Source: Dehalococcoidia bacterium (GTDB lineage: Bacteria > Chloroflexota > Dehalococcoidia > E44-bin15). From it: a DNA stretch of 40,617 nt. How positions within the stretch are numbered: position 1 is the first letter of the stretch; each line of letters opens with the position of its first letter. Location of the stretch: NCBI GenBank assembly GCA_030610655.1, contig JAUWRG010000010.1, positions 1 to 40,617 of the forward strand. The letters are read 5' to 3'. Under the pieces are notes generated by a model, which ran no database searches, had not been told where the DNA came from, and saw only the letters and a list, made by a program, of their open reading frames with translations. The translations under genes and the position numbers were made by a program. This document shows, one piece after another, positions 7,951-15,923 of the stretch.

Positions 7951-10812
7951 CTACCAGCGAAGAGGTTTCTGCCAGGCTTCCTTTAGCTCGGCAATAGAAG
8001 CCGAAAGCACCCTCGCTCCACTAATGCCATATACATCGAATTTTTCATCGGTTTTTACTTCACCGATGGCGGCAAAGTCCAACCCGTTCATCGATTTTTC
8101 AAACTCAGACTTATCTTCCGGTGCTACCTCCACCAGGAAGCGGGTGTTCGACTCTGAGAAGAGCACAAAATCGTTTCGATGCATGGATTCACCGAGCGGG
8201 ACCTGCCTCAGATGAATCACCATCCCAAGCCCTCCAGCAAAGGCCATCTCAGCCGCAGCCACGCCAATTCCACCCTCACTGCAATCATGGCAAGCCTTAA
8301 CCGAACACCTCTCCATGGCCGTACTAAGCCTATCCATAAGTTTCTTCCCCTTCTTGGGCTCCACTTTGGGTACGTTATTTCCCACATAGCCATGAATATC
8401 ATAGTAGTGCGAACCACCCAATTCATCCTTTGTTGTACCGACGATGTAAATAAGGTCGCCCGCTTCTTTGCAGTCCATAGACACCACTCGATTCACATCC
8501 TCCATCACGGCCATAGCCGATATAAGAAGCGTATGCGGAATACAGATCGTCTTTCCCTCGGCTTCATACTCGTTATATAGGCTATCCTTGCCAGAGATGA
8601 AAGGAGTCTCATAGGAGATAGCAATATCATAGCACGCCTGCGCTGCGCGCACTAAAGCTCCCAGCCTATCAGGCTTCTCTGGATTACCCCAACTGAAATT
8701 GTCCAGCAGTGCCACCTTTTGAAGAGTTCCTCCGACAGCGATAACCTGTCTCAAAGCCTCGTCTATCGCAGATGCAGCCATCCAGTAGGGATCGATATCT
8801 CCATATTTAGGATTTATGCCATTAGAAACGATCATACCCATGTCTGAATCAAGTATCGGCCTGATAATGGCAGCATCGCTCGGACCATCGTTATTTCTTC
8901 CTACCAGGGGCTTAAGAACACTGCTGCCTTGTACCTCGTGGTCGTATTGGCGGATAACCCATTCCTTGCTGCAAACATTTAATGAGCCGAGGATCCGTAT
9001 TAGAGCTTCCCGCAGGTCGGGTGGCTCGGGAAAGTCAGGTTCATCATACTGCGGTTGCTCCCAGACTGCCTCCCTCTCGAGTTGAGGCAATCCGTGATGC
9101 AGGAATTCCATATCAAGGTCGCAAACAAGCGTATCTTTATAGAAAAGCTGAAGCCGCCGGTTATCGGTGAACTCGCCGATTACTGCAGCTTCTACATCCT
9201 CGCTTGCAAAAAGGGCGATCAACTCATCGACGCAGTTTGCAGGGACAGCCAGCAGCATCCGCTCCTGGGACTCCGATATCCAGATTTCTGTATAAGAGAG
9301 TCCCGAGTACTTCAAGGGAACTCGCTCCAAATATACACGCACGCCGGTTTCCTCCGCCATTTCCCCTACTGCCGACGAAAGGCCACCCCCGCCACAATCA
9401 GTAATTCGCCGATAAAGTCCCCGATCCCGCGCCTTTAAGAGAACATCGATCATCCTCTTCTCGGTAATAGGATTGCCTATCTGAACAGAGCTGGTAGAGA
9501 TAGCCTCGGATTCCTTGGTTAGTTCTCCTGATGCAAATGTAACGCCATGTATCCCATCACGCCCTGTCCTACCTCCAACCACGACAACCAGATCTCCGGG
9601 TTGCTGCTGACCCCTCTGGCTCATGCTTTTCGGTAATAATCCTACTGTGCCGCAGAATACCAACGGATTCCCCGCATAGCGCTCATCGAAAAGTATAGCG
9701 CCGTTGAGAGTAGGGATTCCAAGGCGGTTGCCGTAGTCAGCCACACCAGCACGGACACCCTTGAAAATACGACGTGGGTGCAAGACACCCTGGGGAAGCC
9801 TATCGTATGGAAGGTCAGGAGGGCCGAAGCAGAAAACATCGGTGTTTAATATTGGTTTTGACCCGAGTCCCGTGCCCAAAGGGTCACGAATAACGCCACC
9901 TATTCCAGTCGAGGCACCGCCATATGGCTCAACCGCTGAGGGGTGATTATGAGTCTCGACTTTAAAACACAATGCATAGTGGCCATCGAAATCTATTACT
10001 CCAGCGTTGTCCACAAAAACCGAAAGACACCAAGGCTTGTGCAGTTCCTCGGTGACCCTCATGATAGTGCTTTTGAGCAAATCATCGATAACTACCTCAC
10101 CCAGCCTGATCTTACCCCTGAATGTCTTGTGTTTGCAGTGCTCAGACCATGTTTGCGCCAGTGTTTCAAGCTCAACCTCGGTCGGATTTCGACCTAATCT
10201 GGAGAAGTAGTCTTGGATCTGCTTCATCTCCCCTAAGTCCAGCCAGAGCCTATCCTTACTCAACTCTATTAGCTCGTCATCGTCCATACTCAATAAATCG
10301 ATAACTGACAAAGAGAATTCATACGTCGCTGACGGAAGCGAGGGCCCTTCTCGCCTGGTGACCACATGCTGGATTACGCTATTGACCAGTAGCTTATCAC
10401 AGATGGATTGTAGGGTGTCCTCCGAGAGCTCACCCCATAGGTAGTAGCTCTTGGCGGTTTTTACGGAATCAACTGTTGCTATGCCGAGATCGAGAATACC
10501 CTTCTTAACGCTCTCCTCCACAGGATCCATCACACCAGGATTGTAAGCAACCTCGATGACACGAACATTACTGTCTTCAACCCCGGTAATAGACGCCTCA
10601 CCATATGAATACTCCTCGACAACAGGATCGACTAATAGCTCTCGACAGATTCTCCTCACTTCTTCCTCATTCAAGCTCCCCTCAAGCAGATATATGTCGG
10701 TCACCTTAGCCTTTTCAACAGTCGTGATGCCAAGATCTTGGATGTCTTTTTGTAACCCTTCCCCTCTGGGTTCTGGAAAGCCAGCCTTTATAGAGACCTC
10801 GATTCGGAACAA
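7951..10812 (-). CDS. purL: FGAM synthase PurL with two N-terminal PurS domains
   Basis: The protein is 953 aa. Residues about 1-75 and 82-155 are two related PurS-like repeats: each has a QKDI/KKGI-DLGI-T-V motif followed by a segment with LLEGSLNEEEVRRICRELLVDPVVEE or its counterpart LWGELSEDTLQSICDKLLVNSVIQH. The PurL core follows, with LAQTWSEHCKHKTF, ETHNHPSAVEPYGGASTGIGGVIRDPLG, and a second half containing GKDSLYNEY and CHDCSEGGIGVAAAEMA. It makes FGAM from FGAR, ATP and ammonia supplied by PurQ. PurS normally acts as a separate dimeric subunit, so the tandem fusion may supply that dimer in cis. The start codon is TTG with GGGGGGT just upstream. purQ follows directly. Confidence 0.96.
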   Translation of the reverse strand: MFRIEVSIKAGFPEPRGEGLQKDIQDLGITTVEKAKVTDIYLLEGSLNEEEVRRICRELLVDPVVEEYSYGEASITGVEDSNVRVIEVAYNPGVMDPVEESVKKGILDLGIATVDSVKTAKSYYLWGELSEDTLQSICDKLLVNSVIQHVVTRREGPSLPSATYEFSLSVIDLLSMDDDELIELSKDRLWLDLGEMKQIQDYFSRLGRNPTEVELETLAQTWSEHCKHKTFRGKIRLGEVVIDDLLKSTIMRVTEELHKPWCLSVFVDNAGVIDFDGHYALCFKVETHNHPSAVEPYGGASTGIGGVIRDPLGTGLGSKPILNTDVFCFGPPDLPYDRLPQGVLHPRRIFKGVRAGVADYGNRLGIPTLNGAILFDERYAGNPLVFCGTVGLLPKSMSQRGQQQPGDLVVVVGGRTGRDGIHGVTFASGELTKESEAISTSSVQIGNPITEKRMIDVLLKARDRGLYRRITDCGGGGLSSAVGEMAEETGVRVYLERVPLKYSGLSYTEIWISESQERMLLAVPANCVDELIALFASEDVEAAVIGEFTDNRRLQLFYKDTLVCDLDMEFLHHGLPQLEREAVWEQPQYDEPDFPEPPDLREALIRILGSLNVCSKEWVIRQYDHEVQGSSVLKPLVGRNNDGPSDAAIIRPILDSDMGMIVSNGINPKYGDIDPYWMAASAIDEALRQVIAVGGTLQKVALLDNFSWGNPEKPDRLGALVRAAQACYDIAISYETPFISGKDSLYNEYEAEGKTICIPHTLLISAMAVMEDVNRVVSMDCKEAGDLIYIVGTTKDELGGSHYYDIHGYVGNNVPKVEPKKGKKLMDRLSTAMERCSVKACHDCSEGGIGVAAAEMAFAGGLGMVIHLRQVPLGESMHRNDFVLFSESNTRFLVEVAPEDKSEFEKSMNGLDFAAIGEVKTDEKFDVYGISGARVLSASIAELKEAWQKPLRW

Positions 10813-10890
10813 GAGACCCCCCTTTTACCCAACCTCATCGGTGGCTGCCTACCATCTAATCATGGCTGCAAAGCAGGTAGCAAATAGGCT

Positions 10891-10929
10891 GTCATTCTGA
10901 CCCTTCACTTTGTGAAGGGTCAGAATGAC
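10891..10929. repeat. perfect 18-bp inverted repeat, GTCATTCTGA type
   Basis: GTCATTCTGACCCTTCAC, a 3-nt spacer (TTT) and its exact reverse complement form a very stable hairpin between purL and hisF. A degenerate GGCTCAGAATGAT follows at about 10942. It is a repetitive extragenic palindrome of the GTCATTCTGA family. It could also act as a terminator for hisF or protect the mRNA end, but there is no T-run. Confidence 0.8.
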
Positions 10930-11002
10930 AGGAAGTGAAGGGGCTCAGAATGATACAACATATGGAAAACATTCTATTTTCGGAATAAACCATTGAAACT
11001 GG

Positions 11003-11776
11003 CTACATTCTTACCGCTATGCCTTTCTGCTTCAAGTAGCTCTTCGCCTGAGAAATGGAGAGCTCTCCAAAGTGGAAAATAGAAGCAGCAAGAACAGCAG
11101 ATGCTTTACCCAAAGCTACGGCCTCATAGAGATGCTGTAGCCTCCCTGCTCCACCAGAGGCGATGACCGGTATACTAACTGCCTCCGCCACCGCCTTGGT
11201 CATCTCCAAGTCATAGCCTTCTTTGGTACCGTCGGCATCCTTGCTGGTAAGCAATATCTCCCCAGCACCAAGCTTTTCCACCCTTTTCGCCCACTCTACA
11301 ATATCCATCCCCGTGGACTCATTGCCGCCCCTAACCACCACCTCCAATCTGGGAAGGTCACTATCAGGCGGGTTCTTCCTGCCATCGATGGCGACAACCA
11401 GTTTATTCCTACCAAATTCCTTCGAGGCTTCTTCTACTAGCGTAGGATTTTCAACCGCCGCGGTGTTGATCGAGACCTTATTCACACCAAGTGCGAACAA
11501 GTCCTTCATATCTTCAATGCCTCCGATACCACCTCCGACAGTGAAGGGAATGGTAACCTTTTCAGCTACCCTCTTGACCCACTCTAACCTTATTCCTCTG
11601 TTCTCAAGCGTAGCCATGATATCGAGGAACACGAGTTCATCTGCCCCTTGTTGGCAATAGGCCTCCGCTGCCTCCACAGGATCACGGGCATCCCGTAGGT
11701 TTACAAATTTCACCCCCTTCACTACCCTTCCATCTTTGACATCGAGGCACGGTATGATTCTCACCTCTTTGTTCAT
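11003..11776 (-). CDS. hisF: imidazole glycerol phosphate synthase cyclase subunit HisF
   Basis: This 257-residue (beta/alpha)8 protein has the HisF signature IIPCLDVKDGRVVKGVKFVNLRDARDPVEAA with the catalytic Asp in CLDV. It also has the phosphate-binding GGGIGG, VVAIDGR, the second catalytic Asp region LTSKDADGTKEGYD, and ASGGAG near the end. It closes the imidazole ring in histidine synthesis with ammonia from HisH. The track begins at 11818, but the ATG at 11776 (MNKEVRIIPCLDV) has GGGAG upstream and fits the family start. No other his gene is nearby, so the pathway is dispersed or the rest lies elsewhere. Confidence 0.96.
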   Translation of the reverse strand: MNKEVRIIPCLDVKDGRVVKGVKFVNLRDARDPVEAAEAYCQQGADELVFLDIMATLENRGIRLEWVKRVAEKVTIPFTVGGGIGGIEDMKDLFALGVNKVSINTAAVENPTLVEEASKEFGRNKLVVAIDGRKNPPDSDLPRLEVVVRGGNESTGMDIVEWAKRVEKLGAGEILLTSKDADGTKEGYDLEMTKAVAEAVSIPVIASGGAGRLQHLYEAVALGKASAVLAASIFHFGELSISQAKSYLKQKGIAVRM

Positions 11777-12118
11777 CTCAAAGCTCCCGAATTTGATTTC
11801 AATACGCTGCAAGAGCACTCAGTGCTTCCTGGACACCGGGGGTAAGCCCGTAGGAACCAGCTTTTTCTATGATACACCACTCTAGAAAAGCTGTCGACCT
11901 CCATAATGCTGTCTTAGTCAAACACCATATGTGGGGAGCGGTGGCTCCAATTGCATACTAGACGTTTTGTTGATTAGAATAGGGGCATGGGGACTAGCCT
12001 GAGAAGTCTTGTCAAGCTATCTATTATTATAGGGACGTGCGAAACTATTTTGAACTTAAAGAGCGAAGCTAACTGTTAACTTCGCCCTGATTTTACCCAA
12101 ACTGAAGTCAATCATAAT
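11777..12118. other. spacer upstream of hisF
   Basis: No gene is supported. The only structure seen is an imperfect palindrome at 12063-12085 (GCGAAGCTAAC/GTTAACTTCGC, one mismatch). It lies past the stop of the small minus-strand HTH gene and could end its transcript. Confidence 0.55.
12063..12085 (-). terminator. possible terminator hairpin of the small HTH gene
   Basis: GCGAAGTTAAC and GTTAGCTTCGC face each other with one mismatch and almost no loop. On the minus strand TCTTTAAGTTC follows, a weak T-rich tail. It sits 33 nt after the stop of the HTH ORF. Confidence 0.35.
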
Positions 12119-12283
12119 CTAAGGAGACAAATTGCTACTGTTCTCTTCCTGAAGGAAATCTAAAAGGTCAGAACCAAGGAAACGCCACTGACGACCAGCC
12201 TTGCGTCCACTGAGTTCGCCACGATGCATTAAGAGCCTAAAAGTGCTGTCTGGTAGTTTGAGCAGTGTTCGAGCTTTCTCCAA
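12119..12283 (-). CDS. tiny excisionase/MerR-like helix-turn-helix protein, 54 aa
   Basis: This ORF is missing from the track. From a TTG at 12283 the minus strand gives MEKARTLLKLPDSTFRLLMHRGELSGRKAGRQWRF, then GSDLLDFLQEENSS. This matches the HTH_17 excisionase-like pattern (YTLEEAAxLLKVSxxTVRxLIRxGELxGxKVGRQWRF...DLxxFL). TGAGG sits about 8 nt before the TTG. Reading further upstream in frame gives E-V-Y-T before the TTG, which is the usual family N terminus (M-E-V-Y-T-L-E). An ATG sits one base out of frame, so a single-base loss may have destroyed the original start. It is either a short TTG-started gene or a fresh pseudogene. The predicted role is DNA binding. Confidence 0.6.
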   Translation of the reverse strand: MEKARTLLKLPDSTFRLLMHRGELSGRKAGRQWRFLGSDLLDFLQEENSSNLSP

Positions 12284-12787
12284 AGTGTATACCTCATTTC
12301 AATGATGCCCATTCGGTAACACTTTATATTGACGCAACACGTGGCCTGTGCTCGTCCAACACATGAGTAATACATTGCCTCCTTGCGAGCAAAGCGACAC
12401 CGCTCGCCACTCCGTGCCGAAGCCCTCACCGCAGTGAAGCGGAGGCAAAGAATATTCATTCAGATTCTTGGCCGCTTCGTGCCATCAGAATGACGCATGA
12501 TTTCTCCCTACCGAAGATTGCATCCTCAAGTTCGCTTGCTTACACTCGCGAAAAACCCCGCTGTAGCGAAAGATGTCACCCATTCATTTGAGCGAGATCC
12601 TATGATTCGCGATGCTGTCGATCCTTCTCCAAAACTCTTCGCCAATCCAGGCAAACTCCAAGATAGTCTTTCTCTATATACACACCCACCCCACCAAACA
12701 AGGAGCCTTGGGCTGTCCCTCTCGTAGAAAGGTTTTAAGCCAAGCCCTCGACCAAAACACTGCCCACTGTGGTATACTTGAGGCAAG
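12284..12787. other. repeat-rich spacer upstream of the Sua5-type gene
   Basis: There is no supported gene. The first part carries REP-like pieces (GCCTCC ... GGAGGC around 12375-12446, GCGAGC/GCTCGC arms, and a GTCATTCTGA-family unit at 12462-12494). The rest (about 12500-12780) is open in several frames, but the translations look like low-quality repeat-derived peptides and no ribosome sites stand out. Confidence 0.55.
12462..12494 (-). repeat. GTCATTCTGA-family dispersed repeat unit
   Basis: The minus strand reads GTCATTCTGATGGCACGAAG followed by CGGCCAAGAATCT. This is the GTCATTCTGA...GAAGC...AAGAATCT pattern of a short intergenic repeat that I associate with many Chloroflexota and other genomes. 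It shares its first ten bases with the palindrome at 10891-10929. Confidence 0.55.
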
Positions 12788-13396
12788 GTGGATGGTCAGA
12801 TTCAGCAGGCCATCGAGACCCTCAGGAGAGGGGGCATTGTTGCCTACCCCACAGATACCGTCTACGGGCTGGGCGCTAGTGCACTTGATGATGGTGCTGT
12901 GGCAAAGGTCTACGAAGCTAAGGGCAGACCTCGCCATCTCGCTCTCCCGTTGCTCCTTAGCAGTGTATCCCAGATAGCAGTGGTAGCCACGGATGTCCCC
13001 GAAATCGCATGGCGCCTGGCTGAGCGTTTTTTACCCGGCGGGTTAACACTTATTTTACATAAAGCACCCACAGTATCGAGCATCATCACTGGCGGGAGCG
13101 ACAGGATTGCATTACGAGTGCCCAATCACCCCGTCCCAATCGCCATCATCGAGGGGTTGGGCGCTCCAGTCACTGGCACCAGCGCCAACCTCAGCGGCTG
13201 TCGTAGTTCCGTGACACCGCAGGAGGTTCATCGCCAACTGGGAGATAGGGTGGACCTTATTATCGATGGCGGCAGATGCCCTGGAGGGATAGATTCCACT
13301 GTGGTCGATCTCACCGAGGAAGCGCCAAAGATGCTGAGACAGGGGGCTGTAAGACGTGAGGAGATCGAGCACGTTTGTGGCATGAAGGTGCGCTAG
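12788..13396 (+). CDS. Sua5/YrdC/YwlC-type threonylcarbamoyl-AMP synthase
   Basis: This 202-aa YrdC-domain protein has GGIVAYPTDTVYGLGASA, KGRPRHLALPLL, the WPGPLT-equivalent FLPGGLTLIL, IALRVPNHPVPIAII, and PVTGTSANLSG. It makes threonylcarbamoyl-adenylate from Thr, bicarbonate and ATP for the t6A37 modification of ANN-decoding tRNAs. It is the short form: only the YrdC domain is present and the Sua5 C-terminal domain is missing. The start is GTG with TGAGG upstream. rpiB starts about 15 nt after its stop, so the two are probably co-transcribed. Confidence 0.94.
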   Translation: MDGQIQQAIETLRRGGIVAYPTDTVYGLGASALDDGAVAKVYEAKGRPRHLALPLLLSSVSQIAVVATDVPEIAWRLAERFLPGGLTLILHKAPTVSSIITGGSDRIALRVPNHPVPIAIIEGLGAPVTGTSANLSGCRSSVTPQEVHRQLGDRVDLIIDGGRCPGGIDSTVVDLTEEAPKMLRQGAVRREEIEHVCGMKVR

Positions 13397-13411
13397 AAGG
13401 AGGTGGGGAAC

Positions 13412-13846
13412 ATGCGTATTGCTATCGGCTGCGACCATAGAGGGTTTAATCTCAAGAAGGCAATCATCAAATTGCTTTCTGAAGAAGGGCATAGCTACGA
13501 GGACTTTGGCTGTTACGATACTGAATCGGTGGACTATCCTGATTTTGCGAGGAGCGTAGCTCAAGCAGTGGCACAGAGACGTTTCGACCACGGTATCCTT
13601 ATCTGCGGCACGGGCATTGGCATGAGTATCGCAGCAAACAAGGTGCCTGGGGTGTATGCCGCCCTGTGCCATGATGTCTTCAGCGCCCAGCGCAGCCGAC
13701 AACATAACAACGCCAATGTTCTCTGCCTCGGTGGGTCAGTTATCGGGGTAGACTTGGCTAAGGATATTGTCCACACCTATCTTGGTACTGATTTTGAAGG
13801 AGGAAGACACGCGCGGCGTCTAGAGAAAGTGAAGGCGCTAGAGTAA
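13412..13846 (+). CDS. rpiB: ribose-5-phosphate isomerase B
   Basis: This 144-aa RpiB/LacAB protein begins MRIAIGCDHRGFNLK. It has the active-site Cys segment ILICGTGIGMSIAANKVPG, then RSRQHNNANVLCLGG. It interconverts ribose-5-phosphate and ribulose-5-phosphate. The track begins at a GTG (13403), but AAGGAGG lies about 8 nt before the ATG at 13412, which is the better start. Its place just before dxs links pentose-phosphate supply with isoprenoid precursor synthesis in one transcription unit. Confidence 0.96.
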   Translation: MRIAIGCDHRGFNLKKAIIKLLSEEGHSYEDFGCYDTESVDYPDFARSVAQAVAQRRFDHGILICGTGIGMSIAANKVPGVYAALCHDVFSAQRSRQHNNANVLCLGGSVIGVDLAKDIVHTYLGTDFEGGRHARRLEKVKALE

Positions 13847-13916
13847 TAATAGCTTCCTTGACAAACATCGCTCTTCGTTGCTAATATGGGCTTGCTTTCC
13901 GAAATGAGAAAGTAAT

Positions 13917-15800
13917 ATGGCCAAGTTATTAGACCGCATCAATGAGCCCGCCGACCTAAAGGAATTGACTTCTTCTGAACTCGAGCAGCTTGCAAGTGAA
14001 ATTCGAGAGGAGATCATTGCCATAGTGGGTGCCAACGGCGGGCATCTTGCTTCCAACCTCGGAGTAGTTGAACTCACCATCGCCCTGCATCGCTGTTTCG
14101 AAAGCCCTCACGATAAGATTGTGTGGGACGTCGGCCATCAGACGTATGCTCACAAGCTACTCACCGGCCGTAGGGAGCGTTTCTCTACCATCCGACAACA
14201 CGGAGGGCTTAGTGGATTTGCTGAGCGGGAGGAGAGCCCTCATGACGCCTTTGGTACCGGCCATGCCTCAACATCCATCTCCGCAGCGCTGGGCATGGCG
14301 ATAGCCCGCGATTTAGCAGGAGAAAGCCACAACGTGGTAGCCGTAATCGGCGATGCTGCCCTAGCAGGGGGAATGGCTTTTGAAGCATTGAATCAAGTAG
14401 GGCACTTGGGCACTAAGCTTATCGTGCTCTTGAATGATAATGGGATGGCGATCTCACCAACTGTGGGCGCCCTCTCCAGGCTCCTTTACCGGCTCCGACT
14501 CGACCGCCGCTATCACCGAGCCAAACAGGGGGCGTCGTACGTGGCAGCAAAACTACACATGGGGACCAAGCTGCGGCAAGTGTGGAAACGGGTAAAGAAA
14601 GGCGTGAAGGGCATAATCATTCCCGCGATGTTCTGGGACGAGCTTGGCTTTACCTATGTTGGACCGATCGATGGGCATGATATCGCTGAGCTAGAGATGG
14701 TGCTTTCTCAGGTAAGAAAATACGCTAATAGGCCGACTCTTGTCCACGTGGTCACAAGGAAGGGCAAAGGGCATCGCCCTGCCGAGACGGATGCGGTTGG
14801 TTTTCATGGTGTGTCCCCGAATCAAAGCGAGAAAGACAGTCCCCCTTCCTATAGCGAGGTCTTTGGCAAAACAGTTCTCCGACTTGCTACGGACAATCCC
14901 AGAATAATAGCCATCACTGCTGCGATGTCTGAAAGCACGGGCCTAAGCATCGTTGCTGACAAGTTCCCAGAGCGGGTTTTTGATGTGGGCATCTGTGAGC
15001 AACATGCCGTTACCTTCGCTGCAGGGCTTGCCACCCAGGGATTTAGCCCCATTGTCGCCATATATTCTACCTTCCTCCAGCGTGCCATTGACCAGGTCAT
15101 CCACGATGTTTGCCTCCAGAATCTGCCGGTGATCTTTGCCATCGATCGAAGTGGCATTGTGGGCGAGGATGGTAAGACCCACCAGGGTACCTTCGACCTC
15201 TCATATCTAAGTTTTATTCCTAACATGGTTCTCGCCTCGCCGAAAGATGAGAATGAGCTTCAACACCTGCTTTACACAGCAGTGAGGGTAAACCGCCCCG
15301 TTGCGATTCGCTACCCCAAGGGCCCCGGATTGGGTGTCCTTCTGGACGAGGAGCTACACGAATTGCCCTTAGGGAAGGGGGAAGTGCTCATGACCGGGGA
15401 TGACGTCGCAATCCTCGCTGTAGGCTCTACTGTGGCGCCATGCATTGAAGCGGCGCAAAGATTAGCCGAGAAGGGGATAAGATGTACCGTAGTCAATGCC
15501 TGCTTCATCAAGCCCCTCGACTCATCGCTCATCCTGGATATAGCCCGCCGCACCAAGAGGGTGGTTACTGTTGAGGATAATGCCGTTAAGGGTGGGTTCG
15601 GCAGCGCCGTGCTTGAGCTTTTGGAAAGCTCGCTCATCCATGAGCTTGAGGTTGAGCGCATTGGACTACCCGACGAGTTCGTGGAACATGGTTCTCAGGA
15701 AACGCTTCGCGCCAAGTATGATCTGGACACTGAGGGGATAGTGAAGCGGGTTCTGTGCGCCTTTCCTCAGCTTGCTTCTTTGGTGGAAGCAACGAAGTAG
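13917..15800 (+). CDS. dxs: 1-deoxy-D-xylulose-5-phosphate synthase
   Basis: This 627-aa thiamine-diphosphate enzyme condenses pyruvate and glyceraldehyde-3-phosphate in the MEP isoprenoid pathway. Visible signatures are GGHLASNLGVVELTIALH, DVGHQTYAHKLLTGR, GFAEREESPHDAFGTGHASTSISAALGMA, the ThDP motif GDAALAGGMAFEALN...NDNGMAISPTVG, FGFTYVGPIDGHD-like GFTYVGPIDGHD, the transketolase Glu-His region VGICEQHAVTFAAGLA, and DRSGIVGEDGKTHQGTFDLSYL. Length is normal for the family. It follows rpiB by 70 nt and is followed by a strong terminator, so the tsaC/ywlC-rpiB-dxs set probably forms one unit separate from pgk. Confidence 0.97.
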   Translation: MAKLLDRINEPADLKELTSSELEQLASEIREEIIAIVGANGGHLASNLGVVELTIALHRCFESPHDKIVWDVGHQTYAHKLLTGRRERFSTIRQHGGLSGFAEREESPHDAFGTGHASTSISAALGMAIARDLAGESHNVVAVIGDAALAGGMAFEALNQVGHLGTKLIVLLNDNGMAISPTVGALSRLLYRLRLDRRYHRAKQGASYVAAKLHMGTKLRQVWKRVKKGVKGIIIPAMFWDELGFTYVGPIDGHDIAELEMVLSQVRKYANRPTLVHVVTRKGKGHRPAETDAVGFHGVSPNQSEKDSPPSYSEVFGKTVLRLATDNPRIIAITAAMSESTGLSIVADKFPERVFDVGICEQHAVTFAAGLATQGFSPIVAIYSTFLQRAIDQVIHDVCLQNLPVIFAIDRSGIVGEDGKTHQGTFDLSYLSFIPNMVLASPKDENELQHLLYTAVRVNRPVAIRYPKGPGLGVLLDEELHELPLGKGEVLMTGDDVAILAVGSTVAPCIEAAQRLAEKGIRCTVVNACFIKPLDSSLILDIARRTKRVVTVEDNAVKGGFGSAVLELLESSLIHELEVERIGLPDEFVEHGSQETLRAKYDLDTEGIVKRVLCAFPQLASLVEATK

Positions 15801-15855
15801 AAAGAGCGTGGAGTACAGAAAGACGATGCTTAATGGAGCTTAGTGAGATGTTGGC

Positions 15856-15893
15856 AATATCAGGTGGTCCTGTTTAGCACCTGATATTTTTGT
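15856..15893 (+). terminator. Rho-independent terminator after dxs
   Basis: AATATCAGGTG and CACCTGATATT form an 11-bp stem around an 11-nt loop, followed by TTTTGTT. It lies between dxs and pgk. Confidence 0.85.
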
Positions 15894-15923
15894 TAAGGGA
15901 AGGTAGAAGATCAAGGAGAGGAA

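Noticed and set aside
12497-12786. ORFs on both strands in the spacer before the Sua5-type gene (76 and 86 aa)
   Set aside because: Mutually overlapping, low-complexity translations with no ribosome site; more likely repeat-derived DNA.
13112-13705. 197-aa minus-strand ORF
   Set aside because: Shadow of rpiB and the Sua5-type gene, both of which have strong motifs.
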